64,000 nucleotides of DNA from Lactococcus garvieae. Its GTDB lineage: Bacteria > Bacillota > Bacilli > Lactobacillales > Streptococcaceae. The stretch covers positions 1-64,000 of the forward strand of contig NZ_WIVG01000001.1 in assembly GCF_016758115.1 (NCBI RefSeq). Direction: 5' to 3'. The position numbers and the translations under genes are program-made. This document shows positions 37,848-45,182 of this stretch, piece after piece (the first letter of the stretch is position 1; each line of letters opens with the position of its first letter). A model generated the notes under the pieces. It had not been told where the DNA came from. It searched no databases and saw nothing but the letters and a program-made list of their open reading frames with translations.

Positions 37848-37877
37848 AAAATAAAAATGATAACAGGGAGGAAGAGG

Positions 37878-38681
37878 ATGCACACGATTAGATTATCGAT
37901 GGAAAGTAGAAAATCGATTTTTCGAATCGAAACTCTGAGTGAAGAAATTAATCCTGAATGGGCGATTGTATTTAGAAATTGCTTTAAAGATCCCCTAGTT
38001 GATTATTTGGAAAACAAAGAAAAAAATAGAGCGTGTCAATTGTTGCAAGGAAGTTCAACAAAGTGGCTTCAGCGCTCTGCCATGCAAGCAAGCTTATATT
38101 TACCCCTTGCCTCAAATGATGAAATGATTCGTGAAATGATTGCCCATGTGCTAAAGCAGCATTTTGAGTTTGTCAACACGAGCTATTCTTCCGCGATACC
38201 CTATGGAAATGAGAAGAGTAACGTTGAACTTTATCGTTTGTCCTATCCTCTACAGCTTGCCTATCTCTTTTATTTGCGTACAGAAGATATTAGCCAGTTC
38301 AGTTTATTATTTACTTCAGCTTCTTCAAGAATCTTAGCTCTATGCGAAAAGGAGCTGATGGGGTCAGGCAAAAAGGTTATTCTTGAGAAGGAATTTCTTA
38401 TCGAGGTTATTCAATATCTAGAAGAAATTTTTAGAAATATTACGCGACATGCAGCTTTAGAAGAACAAGCCCTCACACTAAAAAAACGACTTGTTAGGCA
38501 TGCTGAATTTGCTTCTCAGGAAGAACATGCTCTCTTTCGGAAAGGTCTCTTGGTAGAAACTTACCGTGAAAAAGAAAAAATTCTTAACCTTTTGTTAGGT
38601 AAAATGAAAGAAACGCAGTATCGAGACACGGTGATAGACCTCTTGTTTTGCCAACTTTTATTGAATTATTTTAAAGTTTAG
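37878..38681 (+). CDS. Unknown protein encoded behind purK
   Basis: 267-residue soluble protein, not recognised. It seems almost wholly helical from about residue 40 onward, rich in Leu, Glu, Lys and Arg, with no signal peptide, membrane helix or obvious catalytic motif. The start at 37878 follows GGGAGGAAGAGG; the ORF is open from 37857. Its position directly after purK with a good ribosome binding site suggests cotranscription with purine genes. A regulatory or adaptor role is possible but not shown. Confidence 0.65.
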   Translation: MHTIRLSMESRKSIFRIETLSEEINPEWAIVFRNCFKDPLVDYLENKEKNRACQLLQGSSTKWLQRSAMQASLYLPLASNDEMIREMIAHVLKQHFEFVNTSYSSAIPYGNEKSNVELYRLSYPLQLAYLFYLRTEDISQFSLLFTSASSRILALCEKELMGSGKKVILEKEFLIEVIQYLEEIFRNITRHAALEEQALTLKKRLVRHAEFASQEEHALFRKGLLVETYREKEKILNLLLGKMKETQYRDTVIDLLFCQLLLNYFKV

Positions 38682-38727
38682 AAACTTTATATCTGAGTGA
38701 GAAGAGAACTGTTGAAGTACAATATTT

Positions 38728-38755
38728 TTGAAAATTATTGAGAAGATGGTATAAT
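38728..38755 (+). promoter_or_regulatory. Promoter of the flavin reductase gene
   Basis: TTGAAA (38728-38733), 16 bases, TGG extension and TATAAT (38750-38755). The start point is expected near 38762. Confidence 0.7.
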
Positions 38756-38762
38756 AAAATAA

Positions 38763-38778
38763 ATTTACATTTGTAAAC
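38763..38778 (+). promoter_or_regulatory. Cop box (CopR/CopY operator)
   Basis: ATTTACATTTGTAAAC fits every position of the cop box RNYKACANNTGTMRNY as I recall it. It lies at the inferred start point, where a copper-responsive repressor would block transcription. Confidence 0.7.
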
Positions 38779-38824
38779 GAAAAAGTTGGAGACTTAATTT
38801 ACTCTGTTACGGTTATTTATATCT

Positions 38825-38883
38825 TGCCATTCTCTCTATTTTAGAGATGAAGAAGGAGAGAATGGCACATCTGTGCCATTTTT
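38825..38883 (+). promoter_or_regulatory. Mutually exclusive hairpins in the flavin reductase leader
   Basis: TGCCATTCTCTC (38825-38836) pairs perfectly with GAGAGAATGGCA (38856-38867). The same ATGGCAC (38862-38868) can instead pair with GTGCCAT (38873-38879), which ends in five T and looks like a terminator. The two folds share bases, the usual plan of an attenuator or riboswitch. No known riboswitch class was recognised. Confidence 0.55.
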
Positions 38884-38953
38884 GGCATTGAAACGTGAAA
38901 AGAAAAGTATCACAATCTATGGAAAAATTAAAAAACGGCTTAGAGGAGAGAAG

Positions 38954-39547
38954 ATGAAGACATTTAAAACAAAGGATATGAACAGTAAGGAAGCCTATAA
39001 GCTTATATCTGGTCTTGTTGTCCCAAGACCTATTGCGTGGCTAACAACGCAAAATAGTCAAGGACTTGTCAACGCTGCTCCTTTTAGCTTTTTTAATGTA
39101 GTTTCTAAGGAGCCAGTCATTGTCTCTATTGCGATGACGGAGATGAAGGATTCTGTCAGAAATCTTTTGGAAAGGGAAGAGGGGGTTATTCATTTGGTCA
39201 ACACTGATAATGTTGAAGCAATGAATAAAACGTCAGCACCGCTTGCAGCTAATGAAAGTGAAGTTGAAAAGTTTGGAATCAATTTGACAGAATCACAAGA
39301 AGTTAAGGTACCAGCTATCGCAAACGCTAAGGCTCGACTAGAAGTGATACTTCACAAGCATATACCTGTAGGAAAAACCAGCCACCTTATGCTCTTAGAA
39401 GTCAAAAATATACTGGTAGATGACACGGTTATTGACGAGGAGAAACTTTATATTAAAGCTGAGGCATTAGATCCTGTCGCTCGTCTGTCTGGAAGAGCTT
39501 ATACAGCTTTAGGTGAAACATTTGAAATTACAAGACCTATAAAATAA
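38954..39547 (+). CDS. Flavin reductase-like FMN-binding protein
   Basis: 197-residue FMN-binding split-barrel protein. RPIAWLTTQNSQGLVNAAPFSFFNVVSKEP is the typical flavin-binding start, with SIAMTEMKDSVRNL and a C-terminal KAEALDPVARLSGRAY. It probably reduces flavin or a quinone-like substrate with NAD(P)H. The start at 38954 has AGAGGAGAG upstream, after a leader of about 190 bases. The cop box suggests copper-stress induction, similar to the nitroreductase and lactate oxidase genes of the CopR regulon. Confidence 0.85.
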   Translation: MKTFKTKDMNSKEAYKLISGLVVPRPIAWLTTQNSQGLVNAAPFSFFNVVSKEPVIVSIAMTEMKDSVRNLLEREEGVIHLVNTDNVEAMNKTSAPLAANESEVEKFGINLTESQEVKVPAIANAKARLEVILHKHIPVGKTSHLMLLEVKNILVDDTVIDEEKLYIKAEALDPVARLSGRAYTALGETFEITRPIK

Positions 39548-39658
39548 AAGAAAAATCGGATTTTGTTTTAACTCTATTAGTGTCTTTTTCTTTCCTTTTG
39601 TTTTAAAATATAGATATAGAAAAGTTAAATTGACAATTTTAAAATAAGGGAGGATTCT

Positions 39659-40084
39659 ATGGAAAAACAATACAAAAATATCATGGTCGCAGTAGATGGC
39701 TCTGAACAATCTGATAAGGCAGTGCGTGAAGCTGTTAAGATAGCTAAAGAAAATGAAACTTCACTCCTTGTTTTACATGTTAAAGACGATATTCGACTTT
39801 ATGGCTCAACCTATGGTGCACCGCTTATTCTTGAAAACCTAGAGGAGCAAGCACGAGCAATTATAGATAGAGCTGCTGACATCATTAAGAAACAGGTTGA
39901 GTTCAAGACTTATCGTGTGGAGGGTTCGCCTAAGAAAGAAATTATTGACTTTAGCCAAGAACATGATGTTGATTTAATCGTCATCGGTGTTACTGGTAAG
40001 GGAGCATTTGACCGGCTGCTGGTGGGTTCAACAACTGCCTATGTTATTAATCATGCAAACTGTAATGTTATGGTTGTTAAGTGA
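39659..40084 (+). CDS. Universal stress protein UspA family (copy 1)
   Basis: 141-residue UspA protein. YKNIMVAVDGSEQSDKAV is the N-terminal strand and loop, and the C-terminal GVTGKGAFDRLLVGSTTAYVINHANCNVMVV includes the G-2x-G-9x-G(S/T) ATP-binding motif. GGGAGG precedes the ATG. A paralogue with much the same ends lies at 58074. Stress or energy-state response is inferred from the family. Confidence 0.92.
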   Translation: MEKQYKNIMVAVDGSEQSDKAVREAVKIAKENETSLLVLHVKDDIRLYGSTYGAPLILENLEEQARAIIDRAADIIKKQVEFKTYRVEGSPKKEIIDFSQEHDVDLIVIGVTGKGAFDRLLVGSTTAYVINHANCNVMVVK

Positions 40085-40111
40085 ACTAAAAAATAAGGTT
40101 CTGTATAATCT

Positions 40112-40147
40112 ATGGTAGTAGATGAAAAATCTATTGCCATTTTTTTT
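40112..40147 (+). terminator. Terminator after uspA copy 1
   Basis: ATGGTAGTAGAT (40112-40123), loop GAAAA, ATCTATTGCCAT (40129-40140) with G-U pairs, then eight T. The rest of 40148-40289 shows no gene. Confidence 0.8.
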
Positions 40148-40289
40148 ATAGCCGCAGTAATTTATAAAAATGATAGGCTAGTGATTGAATCTCCTTGCGC
40201 TCCCCTTTGAAACACCTAAACTAGAGCCTTTTAGATGTATTGCGCTCATTTTAAGAAGCTTTGTTCTCCTCATCTAAATACTATTTCAC

Positions 40290-40317
40290 TTTCATTTTCT
40301 TTTTTTTTTTTTATAAT
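40290..40317 (+). promoter_or_regulatory. Promoter with a 13-T tract in the spacer
   Basis: TTTCAT (40290-40295), 16-base spacer, TATAAT (40312-40317). The spacer contains a run of 13 T (40300-40312) abutting the -10. A slip of one or two T would change the spacer length and promoter strength. Confidence 0.55.
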
Positions 40318-40329
40318 ACTCTTAGAGTT

Positions 40330-40356
40330 TGTAACAAAAAGATTTCTTTTGTTACA
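40330..40356 (+). promoter_or_regulatory. Inverted repeat in the leader of the exported-protein gene
   Basis: TGTAACAAAA and TTTTGTTACA, ten-base perfect arms with a seven-base centre, just downstream of the -10. It could be an operator or an mRNA hairpin. Confidence 0.5.
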
Positions 40357-40387
40357 TCATATTTATGGAGTAGATGGAAAAATAGAA

Positions 40388-42133
40388 ATGGAACAAAAGA
40401 AAAAACTAGGCATCCTTTTAGTCATACTTTCAGTCTTGTTATTGATTTCGGGTACCTTTGCATGGTTCTCCTTCACACAGCGAGCCATCAATGACCGAAG
40501 TGGAAATATTAATTTCGAAGAAGTAGGCCGTCTGCACGACTACTTTGATCGTGCCTCAGGCAACAAGGATGTCTTCGCCGAGAACTTTGGTGATGCCCCT
40601 ATCTTGGTACGTGTAAAACTCCTCGAATACATGGAAATCAATGGCGAATCTCTGGTCCAAGCCGACCCGCAAGGGGTGGAAGACGGTAACGCAGTCCAAC
40701 CCATCAAAGAAGACACGGGCACATGGACGCCTTGGACACCAGAAGCCTCAGGCAATACAGTCGGCCAACGTGTCGGACCGGGCGCCGTCTTCACTGCCCG
40801 TGCCCGCTGGACCGTCGGTTGGAATCCCCGAGCAGCCACAGACGGCTCTGGACAGCTGAATGCTCCCTACTTCATGCCGACCTTTAACCGCGCCCGAGAT
40901 AATCACAAGACAGCTGCTGCAGGAGACGGGCGTGACTGGACCCAGTCGGGAGAAGAGGCGGATACTTCGGCTAGTCCTAATGGAACCAATGCCGGTGCAG
41001 ATGCTACAGGGGTCACTCATCCCGGGAATGGGACAGATGGCTATTGGAACAATGGCAGCACAGCCACCTCACTCCTAGGAACACCGCCCGATACAGAAGC
41101 CGGGACACACAGGGCTCGCCAAACTGTTATCCAAGACCAGCCGGTCATGTTGCTCAGTCAGTGGAATGCCCTGCCAGTCCGAGACCGTGTCGGCAACTTC
41201 TGGGTGGTGGATCCCCAGACAGGCTGGGCTTATTGGGCCAATCTGCTCTTCCCAGAGGAAGCCACCTCTTTCCTTCTCGATCAGGCTAACTTTGCGACAA
41301 GCGGGATTCGGGGAGATTATTACTACGGGATTAAGGCTGTCGCCAACATGGTAGCCAACACTGATGGCGACGTCTCTGCCCTTTGGGATGAAGCCCCAGA
41401 AAACCATAGCGACCTTGCCAAACAGCTGGTGGATGAAGTGCGTAATGGCCTACCTATTCTTGGTGAGATGACACCGGGACAAACATTCTCTATGCGTGGC
41501 ACGCAGTACCGCTACCTTGAAAACAAGGGGGATGGGAACCATTTGGTCATCTCACATAGAGGTCCTTCAGTTGCTTGGAATACTATTCCGGGTATCAATA
41601 GTTATAATGGGTCAACAGCTGACCTTGCCGCACGGAGCTGGCATGATAATTTGCCTTCTGTTATTCGCCGTCAGGTTCAACCTGTGCAAAAAGAATTTAC
41701 GGGTACAGGATCTGATGCTTATGCCCAAGGTAATGTATCGGGATGGGTGGGAGACCATGGGGCACTTTCTGGAGTAGTTCCGTGGATTGGAACACCTGGA
41801 CTAAATATAGATTTGAATCATGCTGCTTTTACAAATGCTTTGCGCAATGACTTTGCGGAGGTGGATCCAAGTGGTGAAAGAAAGGCTTTTGTGCTATCTC
41901 TTGCGGAGGTCAACCATCTTTCTGGACCAGGAAAGGCTTATCCAACACTGGCAAGTCGTTTGCAGACTCTTGAGGGGACACGTACGCCTTTTAATGCAGA
42001 GAGACCTTGGCTCATAGGTAATCACTCGGGGATTATTGTATTGGTTAATCAAGTAAGTAATGCTGTTCCACATATTTCTGGCATAGCCCTCATCCTCCGG
42101 GACCAAGACGGAGCATGGAATTCAAACATATAA
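40388..42133 (+). CDS. Large exported protein with SipW/TasA-like N terminus
   Basis: 581-residue protein. Residues 1-25 (KKKLGILLVILSVLLLIS, then GTFAWFSFTQ) look like the signal of SipW-processed TasA/camelysin-type proteins, and the next segment FAENFGDAPILVRVKLLEYMEI also recalls TasA. The middle is rich in Trp, Gly, Asn and Pro. The C-terminal part (SWHDNLPSVIRRQV, FVLSLAEVNHLS, PWLIGNHSG, ISGIALILRD) has the order of DUF6273-like domains, an inference. Bases 40681-40800 are about 61% G+C by my count, far above the neighbours. No LPXTG and no sipW gene nearby. Start 40388 chosen for the signal; its ribosome site is weak. Confidence 0.75.
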   Translation: MEQKKKLGILLVILSVLLLISGTFAWFSFTQRAINDRSGNINFEEVGRLHDYFDRASGNKDVFAENFGDAPILVRVKLLEYMEINGESLVQADPQGVEDGNAVQPIKEDTGTWTPWTPEASGNTVGQRVGPGAVFTARARWTVGWNPRAATDGSGQLNAPYFMPTFNRARDNHKTAAAGDGRDWTQSGEEADTSASPNGTNAGADATGVTHPGNGTDGYWNNGSTATSLLGTPPDTEAGTHRARQTVIQDQPVMLLSQWNALPVRDRVGNFWVVDPQTGWAYWANLLFPEEATSFLLDQANFATSGIRGDYYYGIKAVANMVANTDGDVSALWDEAPENHSDLAKQLVDEVRNGLPILGEMTPGQTFSMRGTQYRYLENKGDGNHLVISHRGPSVAWNTIPGINSYNGSTADLAARSWHDNLPSVIRRQVQPVQKEFTGTGSDAYAQGNVSGWVGDHGALSGVVPWIGTPGLNIDLNHAAFTNALRNDFAEVDPSGERKAFVLSLAEVNHLSGPGKAYPTLASRLQTLEGTRTPFNAERPWLIGNHSGIIVLVNQVSNAVPHISGIALILRDQDGAWNSNI

Positions 42134-42214
42134 GCAGCAAAAATCCAGTGATTTTTCAAAAGGACTTTGTTTTCCTTATGGTGAATTTAAACTCTTTTTC
42201 TTTGAGAAAAAACC

Positions 42215-42265
42215 AAAAGTGCTTAACTTCAGCAGTTGTATGCGGACAGTTAAGCACTTTTTCAC
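42215..42265 (+). terminator. Terminator after the exported-protein gene
   Basis: AAAAGTGCTTAAC (42215-42227) and GTTAAGCACTTTT (42249-42261), 13-bp perfect stem with a 21-base loop and T tail. Confidence 0.8.
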
Positions 42266-42268
42266 TAA

Positions 42269-42388
42269 TTTTTTTGTGCCAATTTTTTTCAAAATCAGTG
42301 TTTTTTATTGAATTTCGTAAAACAAAAACCGCTCTGTTGAGCGATTTTTAATTTCTATTTTAGCTATTTTTCCTTGCTGTTATTCCCA
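42269..42388 (+). repeat. 120-bp direct repeat, distal copy
   Basis: Matches 43414-43533 at 116 of 120 positions by hand alignment, offset 1145 bases. It holds a duplicate of the guaA terminator and, at 42380-42388, the last nine bases of guaA (TGGGAATAA on the minus strand). It is the outer boundary of the hicAB insertion. Confidence 0.85.
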
Positions 42389-42499
42389 TATATAAGAACA
42401 ATCGTTTCATTTATTACATCTTTAGATAATGAAAATGCAATTATCCTACCAACTATAAATCCTACCGATTTTGGTGAAGATAGTGATAAGGAAGATTAA
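42389..42499 (+). pseudogene. Possible gene-end remnant inside the hicAB insertion
   Basis: An open frame without a start codon runs from the repeat edge to TAA at 42497-42499 and would encode ...IVSFITSLDNENAII... ending DFGEDSDKED. It looks like the tail of a lost protein, not recognised. A weak hairpin with T run follows near 42540-42570. Confidence 0.3.
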
Positions 42500-42587
42500 T
42501 ATATAATTAATCATATATTAAATGAAAACTATATTTTATCCCTCAGCTTTGGTTGGGGAATTTTTTTGCTTTTTCTATACACACCAC

Positions 42588-42616
42588 TTGATTTATACAC
42601 AACTTTTGTGTATAAT
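42588..42616 (+). promoter_or_regulatory. hicAB promoter and operator
   Basis: TTGATT (42588-42593), 17 bases, TATAAT (42611-42616). A perfect inverted repeat TTATACACAA / TTGTGTATAA (42593-42602 and 42606-42615) covers the spacer and -10, the expected place for autorepression by the HicB antitoxin. Confidence 0.75.
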
Positions 42617-42652
42617 GTGTATGTGGTCAAGAAAGGAGATGAAGCATTGCCA

Positions 42653-42835
42653 ATGACACCTAGAGAAATGGTTAAATTTCTCAAAAAGAATGGCTTTATT
42701 GAAAAAGGTCAACGTGGAAGTCACAAGAAAATGTTTAATCCAGATACTAAGAAAATAACAATTGTGCCCATGCATAATAAAGACTTAGGACATGGTTTAG
42801 AGGCAAGTATTAAAAAGCAAGCTGGTCTGAAATGA
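42653..42835 (+). CDS. hicA: HicA-type toxin
   Basis: 60-residue mRNA interferase of the HicA family, with a dsRBD-like fold. TPREMVKFLKKNGF and RGSHKKM contain the catalytic H24, followed by KITIVPMHNKDLGHGLEASIKKQAGL, all characteristic. Start is ambiguous: ATG 42653 is 14 bases from AAAGGAG, while TTG 42647 is eight bases away and would add two residues. It overlaps the upstream end of the hicB reading frame and is transcribed with hicB. Confidence 0.88.
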   Translation: MTPREMVKFLKKNGFIEKGQRGSHKKMFNPDTKKITIVPMHNKDLGHGLEASIKKQAGLK

Positions 42836-42873
42836 CCAGTAGAACTTTTGCTTTATCTCAGAAGGGAGAAAAA

Positions 42874-43254
42874 ATGTTATTATATCCAGCAGTATTTAAA
42901 ACAGATGGAGATTATATCTCTGTACACTTTCCAGATGTTCCAGAAGCAATGACTCAAGGGACAGACCTTGATGAAGCTTATAAAATGGCTGAGGAAGTAC
43001 TAGGCTTTGCTTTAGAAGATTATGCAGAAATGCCCAAAGCAAGCTCGATTGAAGAAGTAAAAAAAGCGGAACCGGATGCAACTATTGCATTGATCGCAAT
43101 TGACATGGTGGCTTATATGCGTAAATATCATTCTAAAGTGGTCCGTAAAAATGTCAGCATTCCAGAATATCTTGCAATCTTAGCTAAAGAGCAGGGGATA
43201 AATGCAAGTCAAGTTCTAACTGAAGCTTTGGAAGAAAAGGTGAATTTTGGTTAA
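42874..43254 (+). CDS. hicB: HicB-type antitoxin
   Basis: 126-residue antitoxin. The N-terminal partly degraded RNase H fold (LLYPAVFKTDGDYISVHFPDVPEAMTQGTDLDEAYKMAEEVLGFAL) binds HicA. The C-terminal helix-turn-helix/ribbon segment (NVSIPEYLAILAKEQGINASQVLTEAL) should bind the operator at 42593. Start chosen at ATG 42874 with GGGAG; the frame is open from 42832. It lies between direct repeats of the guaA end. Confidence 0.9.
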   Translation: MLLYPAVFKTDGDYISVHFPDVPEAMTQGTDLDEAYKMAEEVLGFALEDYAEMPKASSIEEVKKAEPDATIALIAIDMVAYMRKYHSKVVRKNVSIPEYLAILAKEQGINASQVLTEALEEKVNFG

Positions 43255-43345
43255 ATGGGTGCCCTTTTATGAGTGTCAGGAACTCATTCTCCTACACCTA
43301 GTCTATTTTATAAAATATTAAATAGATAGAAACTCTATTATCCTA

Positions 43346-43420
43346 TTTGATGAAATAGCAAATGTGATATAATGAAAGTCTGTTCTTATAGGTAAATCCC
43401 CGACTTCGGTCGGTTTTTTT
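43346..43420 (+). promoter_or_regulatory. Promoter followed at once by a terminator
   Basis: TTTGAT (43346-43351), 16 bases, TGA extension and TATAAT (43368-43373). About 27 bases later a strong hairpin CCGAC-TTCG-GTCGG (43400-43413) is followed by seven T. A transcript from this promoter would be only about 40 bases. It is either a tiny RNA or the boundary relic of the inserted element. Confidence 0.5.
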
Positions 43421-43533
43421 GTGCCAATTTTTTTCAAAATCAGTGTTTTTTATTGATTTTCGTAAAACAAAAACCGCTCTGTTAAGCGATTTTTAATTTC
43501 TATTCTAGCTATTTTTCCTTGCTATTATTCCCA
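43414..43533 (+). repeat. 120-bp direct repeat, guaA-proximal copy
   Basis: Copy of 42269-42388 with four mismatches. It includes the terminator of guaA and the last nine bases of the guaA gene, so it is the native site. Confidence 0.85.
43466..43496 (-). terminator. guaA terminator
   Basis: On the minus strand AAAAATCGCT pairs with AGCGGTTTTT, one G-U pair, loop TAACAG. The same hairpin is present in the distal repeat at 42321-42351. Confidence 0.75.
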
Positions 43534-45066
43534 CTCAACAGTTGCAGGTGGTTTGGAGGTAATATCGTAGACAACGCGGTTAACGTGATTCACCTCGTTT
43601 ACTATACGTACTGAAATCTTTTGTAGAACATCCCAAGGGAGTTTCGCAAACTCCGCTGTCATACCGTCAATAGAAGTGATAGCACGGATGGCGAGTGTAT
43701 AATCATAAGTCCGGCTATCTCCCATGACACCAACTGAACGGACACCTGTATTAACAGTGAAGTACTGCCATACGTCACGGTCTAAACCAGCGGCAGCAAT
43801 TTCTTCACGGAGGATGGCATCAGATTCACGGACAACCGCAACCTTCTCAGGTGTCAAATCTCCCATAACACGAATGGCAAGACCAGGTCCTGGGAAAGGT
43901 TGACGCCATACAATCTCATCAGGCATTCCAAGTTCTGTACCAAGGGCACGTACTTCATCTTTGAAGAGTGTGTTTAAAGGTTCAATCAATTCGAACTGCA
44001 TGTCTTCTGGCAAGCCACCAACATTGTGGTGTGACTTGATTGTTTGAGCTGTATCTGTTCCTGACTCAATCACATCTGTATAAAGTGTACCCTGAGCGAG
44101 GAATTTAACATCTTTAAGTTTAGAAGCTTCATCATCAAAGACGTAAACAAATTCGTTACCGATGATTTTACGTTTTTTCTCTGGGTCAGAAACACCAGCT
44201 AACTTATTCATGAAACGTTCTTCAGCGTTAACACGGATAATGTTTAAGCCAAATTTGCCTCCCAACATATTCATCACTTGATCACCTTCACCTTTGCGGA
44301 GAAAACCATGATCCACGAAGATAGAGGTCAATTGATCACCTATTGCACGCTGCAAGAGCACTCCTACAACTGAAGAATCTACACCGCCAGAGAGACCAAG
44401 CAAGACTTTTTTATCACCAACTTGTTCTCGGATTTTCTTGACTTGCATGTCAATGAAATTTTCCATTGACCAATCACCTTTGGCGCCACAGATATTCAAG
44501 GCAAAGTTACGGAGCATGTCTGTTCCGTATACGGAGTGACGTACTTCAGGGTGAAATTGAATGCCGTAAATGTTGCGTTCAGTATCTTCAACGGCAGCAA
44601 ATGGACTGTTTGGAGAAGTTGCAACAACATGGAAGCCTTCTGGAAGTTTAACAACACGGTCACTATGACTCATGAGCACATCTTGTTTGTCAGGCGTGTT
44701 GGCAAAGAGCTTAGATGGAGCTTTTAACTCAATGGGAGCAACACCATATTCTCGTTCAGAGGCACCTTCAACTTTACCACCTAATTTGTGACTAATCAAT
44801 TGCATGCCATAGCAGATGCCTAAGATAGGTAAACCGAGTTCAAAAATTTCGGGATCGATATCAAATGAACCCTCATCATAAACAGAATTAGGTCCCCCAG
44901 AAAGAATAATTCCCACAGGGTTTATTTCACGGATTTCTTGAGCTGTGACTTTGTGACTCATCAGCTCCGAGAAAACACCTATCTCGCGAATGCGACGAGA
45001 AATTAATTGGTTATACTGACTACCATAGTCAAGAACGATAATTTTTTCAAGTTGTTTATCAGACAA
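43525..45066 (-). CDS. guaA: GMP synthetase
   Basis: 513-residue glutamine-hydrolysing GMP synthase, converting XMP to GMP. The class I amidotransferase domain has C85 in GICYGMQL and the HPEVRHS His/Glu. The ATP-pyrophosphatase domain has LSGGVDSS at about 225, and the dimerisation tail ends KPPATVEWE. The start is TTG at 45066 with AGGAGG five bases upstream, preceded by TGATAAAAT. The 3' end of guaA is a known insertion hotspot for islands, and here it is followed by a repeat-flanked hicAB insertion. Confidence 0.97.
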   Translation of the reverse strand: MSDKQLEKIIVLDYGSQYNQLISRRIREIGVFSELMSHKVTAQEIREINPVGIILSGGPNSVYDEGSFDIDPEIFELGLPILGICYGMQLISHKLGGKVEGASEREYGVAPIELKAPSKLFANTPDKQDVLMSHSDRVVKLPEGFHVVATSPNSPFAAVEDTERNIYGIQFHPEVRHSVYGTDMLRNFALNICGAKGDWSMENFIDMQVKKIREQVGDKKVLLGLSGGVDSSVVGVLLQRAIGDQLTSIFVDHGFLRKGEGDQVMNMLGGKFGLNIIRVNAEERFMNKLAGVSDPEKKRKIIGNEFVYVFDDEASKLKDVKFLAQGTLYTDVIESGTDTAQTIKSHHNVGGLPEDMQFELIEPLNTLFKDEVRALGTELGMPDEIVWRQPFPGPGLAIRVMGDLTPEKVAVVRESDAILREEIAAAGLDRDVWQYFTVNTGVRSVGVMGDSRTYDYTLAIRAITSIDGMTAEFAKLPWDVLQKISVRIVNEVNHVNRVVYDITSKPPATVEWE

Positions 45067-45182
45067 GGGGGCCTCCTAAAAATTAATATTAAAGTATTTT
45101 ATCATAAAAGAGCTAATTATAAAAACGTTTGACACAAAAAGACAGTTATTTTAATTAAAGAGTAAGTTATTGTTATGCTATT

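Noticed and set aside
38762-38953. Known riboswitch (T-box, FMN, preQ1) before the flavin reductase
   Set aside because: No T-box GGTGGNACCGCG, RFN element or preQ1 core is visible; only the two competing hairpins can be supported.
40235-40387. N-terminal extension of the exported protein to 40235
   Set aside because: It would run through the promoter and the 13-T tract; the signal-like MEQKKK start at 40388 is far better.
40748-41407. Several 90-110 residue frames on both strands in the GC-rich gene
   Set aside because: They come from low stop-codon density in GC-rich DNA; none has a ribosome site or coherent domain.
42115-42351. 78-residue frame over the end of the exported protein and its terminator
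   Set aside because: It reads through the terminator and the repeat, is Phe/Ser-rich and has no ribosome site.
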